Assembly: GCF_029193575.1 (NCBI RefSeq)
Contig: NZ_JARGCS010000029.1
Coordinates: 35,699 to 99,698 of the forward strand
Source of the DNA: Pseudomonas entomophila
GTDB taxonomy: Bacteria; Pseudomonadota; Gammaproteobacteria; Pseudomonadales; Pseudomonadaceae
Reading direction: 5' to 3'
DNA length: 64,000 nt
Shown: positions 57,994-64,000 of the stretch, in pieces
Numbering within the stretch: position 1 is the first letter of the stretch
Layout: each line of letters opens with the position of its first letter
Made by a program: the position numbers and the translations under genes
Notes under the pieces: model-generated
Seen by the model: the letters and a program-made list of their open reading frames with translations, nothing else
Databases searched by the model: none
Told to the model about the DNA's origin: nothing

Positions 57994-58296
57994 ATGGGTG
58001 CTCTGACGAAAGCTGAGATGGCCGAAAGGCTGTACGAGGAGCTGGGGCTCAACAAGCGCGAGGCCAAGGAGCTGGTCGAGCTGTTTTTCGAAGAAATTCG
58101 ACACGCGCTTGAAGACAACGAGCAGGTCAAGTTGTCCGGTTTTGGCAACTTCGACCTTCGCGACAAACGCCAGCGGCCGGGCCGCAACCCCAAGACAGGG
58201 GAAGAGATCCCGATCACCGCGCGCCGCGTCGTCACCTTTCGTCCAGGGCAGAAACTGAAAGCCCGGGTTGAGGCCTATGCTGGAACCAAGCCATAA
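57994..58296 (+). CDS. ihfA: Integration host factor alpha subunit
   Basis: A 100-residue DNA-bending protein of the HU/IHF family. It opens [35 protein letters not shown] and has the DNA-intercalating arm [14 protein letters not shown] with the conserved Pro at the tip. With IhfB it bends DNA at promoters, integration sites and replication origins. AAGGA lies eight bases before the ATG, inside the pheT stop region. Its end overlaps the merR gene by 20 bases. Confidence 0.96.
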   Translation: MGALTKAEMAERLYEELGLNKREAKELVELFFEEIRHALEDNEQVKLSGFGNFDLRDKRQRPGRNPKTGEEIPITARRVVTFRPGQKLKARVEAYAGTKP

Positions 58297-58633
58297 CGAC
58301 GAGCTGCCCCCCATTCCGGGCAAACGCTACTTCACCATCGGTGAGGTCAGCGAGCTCTGTGCGGTAAAACCGCACGTGCTGCGTTACTGGGAACAGGAGT
58401 TCCCGCAGCTCAACCCGGTCAAGCGACGTGGGAACCGGCGGTATTATCAGCGCCAAGACGTGCTGATGATCCGCCAGATCCGCGCTTTGCTGTACGACCA
58501 GGGCTTCACCATCGGCGGGGCGCGCTTGCGCCTCTCCAGTGACGAGGCCAAGGATGACACCACCCAGTACAAGCAGCTGATTCGGCAGATGATCGCCGAG
58601 TTGGAAGATGTGCTGGTGGTGCTCAAGAAGTGA
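58277..58633 (+). CDS. MerR-family regulator downstream of ihfA
   Basis: A 118-residue MerR-type protein with HTH and wing in about 18-85 ([28 protein letters not shown], then [30 protein letters not shown]) and a short dimerisation helix. No metal-binding Cys pair is seen. It is conserved in this position after ihfA; its targets are unknown. The ATG at 58277 is used; upstream starts are TTG-type. Confidence 0.9.
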   Translation: MLEPSHNDELPPIPGKRYFTIGEVSELCAVKPHVLRYWEQEFPQLNPVKRRGNRRYYQRQDVLMIRQIRALLYDQGFTIGGARLRLSSDEAKDDTTQYKQLIRQMIAELEDVLVVLKK

Positions 58634-58744
58634 CCTGAGCCGACGGGTGGAAAGTTTTTTGAAAAAAAGCTTTCATTAATCAAAAGGTTAGGGTACATTT
58701 CTTTTCGTTCTCAGCAGCATCGAGAACATGCTTCAAAGCCCAGT

Positions 58745-58821
58745 CGGGGCGTAGCGCAGCCCGGTAGCGCACTTGCATGGGGTGCAAGGGGTCGAGTGTT
58801 CGAATCACTCCGTCCCGACCA
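58745..58821 (+). tRNA. tRNA-Pro (anticodon GGG)
   Basis: A 77-nt tRNA; acceptor CGGGGCG pairs with CGTCCCG (one G-T), then A and CCA; the loop ATGGGGT gives GGG. The 3' end of this gene is followed by AT-rich accessory DNA, a common arrangement for island integration beside tRNA genes. Confidence 0.97.
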
Positions 58822-58837
58822 TTATTGAAACGAAAAA

Positions 58838-58867
58838 GCCCAGTCGGAAACGACTGGGTTTTTTTTT
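58838..58867 (+). terminator. Terminator of tRNA-Pro
   Basis: Stem CCCAGTCG / CGACTGGG with GAAA loop and nine T residues, 17 bases after the CCA end. Confidence 0.9.
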
Positions 58868-58993
58868 GCGCTTGCTCAGCGATGATGGCAATGAGATATT
58901 ATCGTCATTTGCTGCTACTTATAGATTCGTTGCCTAGCGTCGAGCCTATATGGAGTTTCTTCTTAACGCGAAAAGGGAAGCGGGTTAAGCGCG

Positions 58994-59932
58994 ATGACAG
59001 GCTATTTCGGGTCAAGGGAAATAATTCAAGAAATCGCTGTCAACGATAGTTTGCGGTGTTTTTTTGTTGGATATGATCTTGCTGACGATACCCAGAATGG
59101 GCAGTATCGCTGGAAAGACTTTGTAAATGTACTGGTATCGGCAGTCCATGAGTTTGCTTTTGGAATGCATGAAGGTAGTTCTGTTCAGAGTAACAAATTA
59201 GTTGTCGCATTGTCCGATGCAGCAAAATCCATATATAAAATCGAAGATTTCTCTCGTGTGAAAGATATCTACCTTTCAGGCGGCCATCTGGATGATGATC
59301 TGGAAGATAAGTACCTGCGACGAGGGGAGTTTGGTGAGTTGTTATTGCATCTGATTCTGCGTGATAACTTTGGAACTATCCCGCTGTTGTCGAAAATCTA
59401 CTTCAAAGATTCCTATGGTCATACCGTTCATGGTTTTGACTCGGTGCATATAAACCCGGAAACTAAAAGTTTATGGCTTGGAGAGTCAAAGCTATACATG
59501 GATCCCTTTAAGGGTGTAGCTGCTCTTGTCAAAGATTTAGGAGAGCATATTCGCTCAGACTACATGGCGGATGAGTTCTCCATAATTTCGAAAAAAATCA
59601 AGCACTTTTCATTTCATGAAGATGTTGAGTATTGGACGAAATGGATGAGCAGTGCCAAGCGATTAAAGGAAAAGCTTACAGATATCTATATACCTATGCT
59701 TTGTACCTATTCATGCGAAACCTTTAGCACCTATGATGATGAGGTTGATGCATTTAAAAAGGAGCTGGTTGATCAAGCAAGAGCTATATCAAAAAAATTT
59801 CATGATGGAAATAATCATGCGTGGAAATCCAAGATAAACATTGTTCTTATTCTGCTGCCTGTGAAGTGCAAAAAAGAATTAGTAAAAAGGTTGCATCAGA
59901 AGCTAGGAATGATGCAGGTGTTGGGGGATTGA
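58994..59932 (+). CDS. hamA: HamA, DUF1837 nuclease of a Hachiman defence system
   Basis: A 312-residue protein of the HamA/DUF1837 family. A PD-(D/E)XK-like nuclease core is visible: Glu112/Glu115 in RRGEFGELLLH, Asp149 in GFDSVHI, and the Glu164-x-Lys166 pair in LWLGESKLY. In Hachiman the nuclease is held by the HamB helicase and released to cut DNA when phage damage is sensed. Codon use is AT-rich, unlike the host genes to the left. The ATG at 58994 is the first good start; the site before it is weak. The next gene starts three bases after its stop. Confidence 0.86.
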   Translation: MTGYFGSREIIQEIAVNDSLRCFFVGYDLADDTQNGQYRWKDFVNVLVSAVHEFAFGMHEGSSVQSNKLVVALSDAAKSIYKIEDFSRVKDIYLSGGHLDDDLEDKYLRRGEFGELLLHLILRDNFGTIPLLSKIYFKDSYGHTVHGFDSVHINPETKSLWLGESKLYMDPFKGVAALVKDLGEHIRSDYMADEFSIISKKIKHFSFHEDVEYWTKWMSSAKRLKEKLTDIYIPMLCTYSCETFSTYDDEVDAFKKELVDQARAISKKFHDGNNHAWKSKINIVLILLPVKCKKELVKRLHQKLGMMQVLGD

Positions 59933-59935
59933 TGA

Positions 59936-62155
59936 ATGGACTCTTTTGATCTGATTTCGTTAGTTGCGAAGGCGGATAAGCTTGATTTTGATAGTGCTTT
60001 CGATGTTTTGAAAAGCGCTTCAGAGCTGCTAGTGAATGATAAAGATCCAGAAAATGAGGTAGCTATTTCTATTCTTGAGAATAGAGATAAGTTTCCGTCG
60101 GCCTTGGATGAAATGTTTGCTGACCTTATTGAATCCTATGGATTATATCCATATCTGCAACGAGAGAATCTGGTCGTTCGCTCCACTAGCCACTCTATAA
60201 GAGTAGCCTACCATCAGGCTGTATCTGGAGGTGAGCGTTTGCTTCATGAGGAACAAAAGTATATATATAACTTGCTTGCTCGTGATCGTGCAAACTTAAT
60301 TGTCAGTGCGCCTACTAGTTTCGGTAAGAGTTTAATAATTGAAGAGCTCGTGGCGTCTGGTATTTATAGAAATGTGGTGATTATTCAGCCTACGTTGGCT
60401 TTATTGGATGAGACGAGACGTAAGTTAAATAAGTATTCAGATAGATACAAGCTCGTTGTGAGAACATCTCAAGAACCATCGGATGTTCTTGGTAATATAT
60501 ATTTGCTTACCGCGGAGCGAGTTAATGAGTATAAGCATTTTGTCGCAATTGATTTGTTGGTCATGGATGAATTTTATAAGTTAAGTGCGAGGCGCGATGA
60601 TGAGCGATCGGATGCATTGAATAACGCTTTTTATTTTATGCTAAAGAGTTTCTCTCCGCAATTCTATTTGTTGGGTCCGAACATAGATGGTATTTCTGCT
60701 GGTTTTAATGAGAAATATAATTCTGTGTTTTATAAAAGCGATTACAAGCTCGTACTTAATAGTGGTGTCAATACGTATGAAAAATATACGGGGCAGTTCG
60801 GCCCTCGCGGAGCTAAAAAGAAAGTAAAGGAGAGGGCGCTTTTTTCATTGCTTGACAGTTTTGATTCTCAGCAGACCATTATTTACTGTTCGTCCCCAGC
60901 TCGTGTTCGCTCCTTGGCAAGAGCTTATCTAGAACATTTGCAGTCCTCAAACAAGCTTTTGTTGCAAGATGAGTTGAGCATAATTTCTTGGATAGAAATA
61001 AATGTTGATCCTGAGTGGGTCTTGATAGATCTATTAAAGTCAAGAATAGGTATTCATGATGGGGCGTTACAAAAACACATCACCAATAGTATGCTTGATT
61101 TCTTTGAGAGAGGTAAGCTGGATGTTTTGTTTTGTACTTCAACGATTATCGAGGGTGTTAATACAAGTGCGAAAAATGTAATTTTTTATGATGATGTGAA
61201 GGGTGCTGATAAGCCAGTTGATTATTTCGACTATTCGAATATTAAGGGGCGAGCCGGTCGGATGATGCAGCACTACAGCGGTGTGGTCTATAATTTCAAT
61301 CCGGTTCCTGAAAAGCAAGAGACAATTGTTGATATTCCATTTTATGAACAGAGCCCTATTTCAGATGAGGTGCTCATACAGCTTGAAGGCTCAGAGGTTA
61401 ACGATAGAGAAAGTAAGCAGTATCAGGAGTTGCTGGCGCTGAGCTGGGGTGTTCGTGAGCTTGTGAAGGCGAATCACATGAACGTGCAAGGGCAACTTAA
61501 GTTGCTCGATTACCTGCGCGAGGTCGTATATGAAAAACATGAGCTTTTGAATTGGTCCTATTATCCTAGCTATGATCAGTTGCAATTTGTTATTGAACTG
61601 GCATGCAAATACTTGGCGCTACCTGGAGAGCTTGTTAAACCAATGTCTCCGGCGAGGTTGACTAAACTTACTTATGATTATGGGCGGCAAAAAAGCATTT
61701 ATGTGCTGATTCGTAACATGAGAAACTATAAGCTTTCGCAGTTGGATGTTAGTCGACTTGATGAAGTGTCATGCAGAAAAAAGATGAAGGATATCTTGGA
61801 TGACTCTGTTAGGGAGGGGTTCCAGGTTTTGAAACATTGGTTCCAATACAAAATTCCAAAGTGGTTGAGTGTTGTGAGCAGTATTCAAGAGTTTGTATGT
61901 CGAGAGAAGGGCTATAAATTTGGCAGTTACTCCTATTATGCGTCGCAGATTGAAAATGATTTTATTCAGTCGAACTTATCTATTCTAGATGAATACGGTG
62001 TCCCTTCAACTGCAGCGAAAAAATTAGAGGGGGTTGTGCCGGACGATATATCTGAGGATAAGGTGCTTAAGTATATTCGTGAGCGTCGCCTTCACTTAAG
62101 ATCTGATCTTTTAGACTATGAGCGAGATAAAATAATTGATCTCTTAGATTTATAA
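59936..62155 (+). CDS. hamB: HamB, superfamily 2 helicase of a Hachiman defence system
   Basis: A 739-residue SF2 helicase. Motif I SAPTSFGKS (124-132), motif II DEFY (211-214, in VMDEFYKL), motif V region STIIEGVN (402-409) and motif VI KGRAGRM (437-443) are all present; the C-terminal half (about 490-739) is a helical accessory region. Together with HamA just upstream this is the two-gene Hachiman arrangement. The ATG lies three bases after the hamA stop. Like hamA it is AT-rich. No further gene follows on this strand. Confidence 0.88.
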   Translation: MDSFDLISLVAKADKLDFDSAFDVLKSASELLVNDKDPENEVAISILENRDKFPSALDEMFADLIESYGLYPYLQRENLVVRSTSHSIRVAYHQAVSGGERLLHEEQKYIYNLLARDRANLIVSAPTSFGKSLIIEELVASGIYRNVVIIQPTLALLDETRRKLNKYSDRYKLVVRTSQEPSDVLGNIYLLTAERVNEYKHFVAIDLLVMDEFYKLSARRDDERSDALNNAFYFMLKSFSPQFYLLGPNIDGISAGFNEKYNSVFYKSDYKLVLNSGVNTYEKYTGQFGPRGAKKKVKERALFSLLDSFDSQQTIIYCSSPARVRSLARAYLEHLQSSNKLLLQDELSIISWIEINVDPEWVLIDLLKSRIGIHDGALQKHITNSMLDFFERGKLDVLFCTSTIIEGVNTSAKNVIFYDDVKGADKPVDYFDYSNIKGRAGRMMQHYSGVVYNFNPVPEKQETIVDIPFYEQSPISDEVLIQLEGSEVNDRESKQYQELLALSWGVRELVKANHMNVQGQLKLLDYLREVVYEKHELLNWSYYPSYDQLQFVIELACKYLALPGELVKPMSPARLTKLTYDYGRQKSIYVLIRNMRNYKLSQLDVSRLDEVSCRKKMKDILDDSVREGFQVLKHWFQYKIPKWLSVVSSIQEFVCREKGYKFGSYSYYASQIENDFIQSNLSILDEYGVPSTAAKKLEGVVPDDISEDKVLKYIRERRLHLRSDLLDYERDKIIDLLDL

Positions 62156-62418
62156 GTTTTTTGTAAGGGTGTATATTTTGACTCTTGTTTGAGGTGGTGT
62201 AGAGTATTATTGGTCGATTGGCTCGGGTAAAAAATGTGAGCGATCTTACATTGGGTGCATTTGTAGAGCGGCGTGGGCGAAGACAGTGCGGGTGTCCTCC
62301 AGACGATGGTTGAGTGTAGCTGATATCGTTTGGGCTGACGGACGCCCGATGGCACCCGTCTACCTAAGTCATAGTGTCGCTATTAAATTGTTATTCTAGA
62401 AAATTTGATGTTAAAAAT
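62156..62418. other. Gene-free stretch between hamB and the disrupted effector-like gene
   Basis: About 260 bases of AT-rich, mixed sequence. No frame has a plausible start and I see no clear terminator; short GGGC/GCCC pairs are the only structure. Probably the end of the Hachiman module. Confidence 0.45.
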
Positions 62419-63293
62419 TCAAATGGCGATCAGATCGAGTACTTTGAGATTTACTTGGTGGCAGAGATCAAGAACGACACCAGAGTCGATTCCGTCGGGA
62501 GTTTCAATCGAGAAATTTACGCACGAACTAAATATTGTCCCATTCTTGTGATGCGACCCCGCCCGCTCTCGAAGTGAGCAGCTTGGGTGGGCTCTCAGCA
62601 AGGCACTCTTGAATCGCTCTACAGCCTCTCCAGACTCTACAACTAGCATTAGCCTATGGTTCTTTCGTGCTAGCCTGTCGAATTTGTCTCCCGCAAACCG
62701 TAGATCTGCTAGTAAAGATTCGATGTTGTCTAGGCGCTCAATTAAAATTGTTTTAGCGTCGCTTGATCGAGAGACTCTAGTAGTACTCGGTTTTTCCTTA
62801 CTCGTGTCACAGGGTTATCCGCATCACTCCGGGTCATTGCTCCTTCGATAGCAACTCGTAAAGCCGGGGTAAGCTCAAACACGCCTCGCATGTCATTAGT
62901 GTAAAAGACGGTTCTTTCATCTGAAATATCAAACGGGAGCTTTGTCCCAAGCTCTGCAATCGCCACAACTGGCAGGCCAGTGCAGTGCCTAACCGCCAAT
63001 TCGTACATTACATTCGGATTCAGCTCTGATAGGTTTGCTACCACAAGCTCTGCCGTAAGAACGTGTTCCACGACCTGTCGTGTAATGGACCCCGTCAAAG
63101 ATATCTCATGCGCTACATAGACATCGAATCCCATTTCGCTGAGTAAGGGCTTAAGTACAGAGCTAATCAGGCCATCCGCTGCTCGCCTAGTAGAAGAGTC
63201 GCTAGAGCCTATCGGCGTCACAATGAAGCAATTCTTACTCTTATTGGGCGCTAGGCTCGAATTAGTTGTTTTTGCAGGACGTTCCTTTGTCAC
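62419..63293 (-). pseudogene. Nucleoside-deoxyribosyltransferase/TIR-like gene, frame-disrupted
   Basis: Two overlapping frames together code for about 291 residues. The upstream frame (63293 to 62742, GTG start) gives CFIVTPIGSSDSSTRRAAD (22-40), GSITRQVVEHVLTAELVVANLSE and NPNVMYELAVRH (92-103), the signature of a family with the nucleoside 2-deoxyribosyltransferase-like fold; Glu98 would be the catalytic residue. The downstream frame (62649 and upstream to about 62814, ends 62419) continues with LIERLDNIESLLADLRFAGDKFDRLARK, a helical end expected for this family. The join needs a -1 shift between 62742 and 62814; five T residues at 62791-62795 are the likely spot. It may be a pseudogene, a recent indel, a sequence error or programmed frameshifting. 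It lies beside Hachiman and could be an added defence effector. Confidence 0.62.
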
Positions 63294-63320
63294 TTTTCAA
63301 TTGCGCTCATAAAAAGTCGT

Positions 63321-63344
63321 GTAATATACACTATGTTATATTAC
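63321..63344 (-). promoter_or_regulatory. Palindrome upstream of the disrupted effector-like gene
   Basis: GTAATATA and TATATTAC form perfect 8-bp arms around an 8-base spacer, 28 bases before the GTG start. It could be a repressor site or part of the promoter. No linked regulator gene is visible. Confidence 0.4.
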
Positions 63345-63485
63345 TAGGCTACCTTTGCTGAGCTGCATTGGCGCATTTGTTGCGGAGCACAATATAACTA
63401 AGTGAAAAAGTCTACCTGGGTGCTCGGTAGTGTTTGCAGAAGCTGCTGTAGAGTAGTTACCTATAGGCTTTTCGTTCAAGCTTGA

Positions 63486-64000
63486 TTAGGCTCTGTCTGA
63501 AAAAAGCCGTCGCATACACCGCATGACACAAGCCAGCGAGACCATCGCGGCATAACTTTTCGCGAGCTTGTCGAAGCGCGTGACGATTCGGCGGTTCTCT
63601 TTCAGCCAGTCAAACATGCGTTCGATGATGTTGCGCTGTCGGTATTTGGGCCGGTCGAACAGTCTGGGCAAGCCAGGCTTGGGCTTGCGCTTCATCGAGC
63701 GCAGCGGGATGACGGGTTGCATTCGATATTGGTCGCAGTAGCGGCGTAGCGCTTCGGCGTCGTAGCCCTTATCGGCAAGCAGCCATTTACAGCGCTTGCG
63801 CGGGCGGCCACGTTGGCTCGATGGAATGCCGACCTCGTCCAACAGTGGTTGTGCGTAGCTGATGTCACTGGCTTGACCACCAGAGAGAAGGAAGCGCAAC
63901 GGTATCCCGTTGGCGTCGCAGAGCATGTGGATTTTGGTTGTCAGGCCGCCACGGCTGCGGCCTAGAGCGTGATCGGCAGGCTCGTCAGGCCCCCTTTTTT
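63486..64000 (-). mobile_element. IS5-family insertion sequence, one end
   Basis: The element begins near 63486 with GGCTCTGTCTGAAAAAAGC, which overlaps the transposase stop codon as is common in IS5-family ends. The rest is transposase coding sequence to the window edge. The other end, the target duplication and the first transposase frame are outside the window. It marks the right limit of the visible accessory segment. Confidence 0.78.
63486..64000 (-). CDS. IS5-family transposase, C-terminal part
   Basis: At least 171 codons of a DDE transposase continue past the edge. Visible are LGRSRGGLTTKIHMLCDANG, GGQASDISYAQPLL, LLADKGYDAEALR with the second catalytic Asp region, and RNIIERMFDWLKENRRIVTRFDKLAKSYAAMVSLACVMR with the Y-(2)-R-(3)-E type E motif. 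The window ends in AAAAAAGGGGG on the coding strand, a run of the kind where many IS5-family elements join orfA and orfB by -1 frameshifting. Internal ATG 63926 is not the true start. Confidence 0.82.
   Translation of the reverse strand, partial: KRGPDEPADHALGRSRGGLTTKIHMLCDANGIPLRFLLSGGQASDISYAQPLLDEVGIPSSQRGRPRKRCKWLLADKGYDAEALRRYCDQYRMQPVIPLRSMKRKPKPGLPRLFDRPKYRQRNIIERMFDWLKENRRIVTRFDKLAKSYAAMVSLACVMRCMRRLFSDRA

Noticed and set aside
62374..62577. A 67-codon plus-strand frame after hamB as a possible third Hachiman gene
   Set aside because: It overlaps the C-terminal part of the disrupted minus-strand gene, has no ribosome-binding site, and Hachiman is a two-gene system.
58745..64000. A direct repeat of the tRNA-Pro 3' end as an attachment site for the island
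   Set aside because: I found no second copy of the tRNA end inside the window, and no integrase gene; the far border may lie outside.

Overview
This window is about 64 kb of a high-GC gammaproteobacterial chromosome. Gene content and order point to a Pseudomonas of the P. putida group. The evidence is the order thrS-infC-rpmI-rplT-pheS-pheT-ihfA-merR-tRNA-Pro, the rbsBACRKD cluster next to a nucleoside hydrolase gene, Pseudomonas-type REP palindromes between genes, DUF1654, and small Pseudomonas-type lipoproteins. The species call is inference from remembered gene order; no search was run.

Layout. 1-8.5 kb: end of an SCP2 gene, a histidine phosphatase, sohB, tRNA-Cys, an iron cell-surface-signalling trio (ECF sigma factor, FecR-like anti-sigma, TonB-dependent receptor with STN domain), a PL7 lyase, DoxX, tRNA-Leu. 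8.8-11.8 kb: a three-gene signalling operon of PAS histidine kinase, double-domain KaiC-like ATPase and single-domain response regulator. 11.9-17.7 kb, mostly minus strand: csrA/rsm, topoisomerase IB, modABC with a ModE-like operator, a nitronate monooxygenase-like flavoprotein, two small genes. 17.9-30.2 kb, plus strand: a lipoprotein, tsdB-tsdA (thiosulfate dehydrogenase), ugd, galU, gor, a minimal chaperone-usher fimbrial operon, ahpC, ahpF. 30.3-42 kb: yceH, sstT, nhaR-like, terC, a degenerate C39-like lipoprotein, a puuB-like oxidase, two near-identical tRNA-Val genes, a SPOR lipoprotein, a small HD hydrolase, a divergent marR/aldo-keto reductase pair, and a LexA-boxed DUF1654-endA pair. 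42.3-49.4 kb: ribose uptake and catabolism with a periplasmic nucleoside hydrolase. 49.4-58.8 kb: small genes, a cold-shock gene and the translation/ihfA cluster.

From the tRNA-Pro(GGG) at 58745 to the right edge the DNA turns AT-rich and accessory. It holds a two-gene Hachiman-type defence module (hamA nuclease, hamB helicase), a frame-disrupted nucleoside-deoxyribosyltransferase/TIR-like gene on the other strand, and one end of an IS5-family insertion sequence that runs out of the window. This looks like an island beside a tRNA gene.

Functional links. The nucleoside hydrolase can release ribose in the periplasm for RbsB-RbsAC import, with RbsD-RbsK preparing it for central metabolism and RbsR acting at a palindrome over the promoter. 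gor, ahpC and ahpF form an oxidative-stress block. ugd and galU supply UDP-sugars. A perfect LexA box places DUF1654 and probably endA under SOS control. The least understood unit is the kinase-KaiC-regulator operon. The AT-rich end is a known defence type plus a possible extra, damaged effector.
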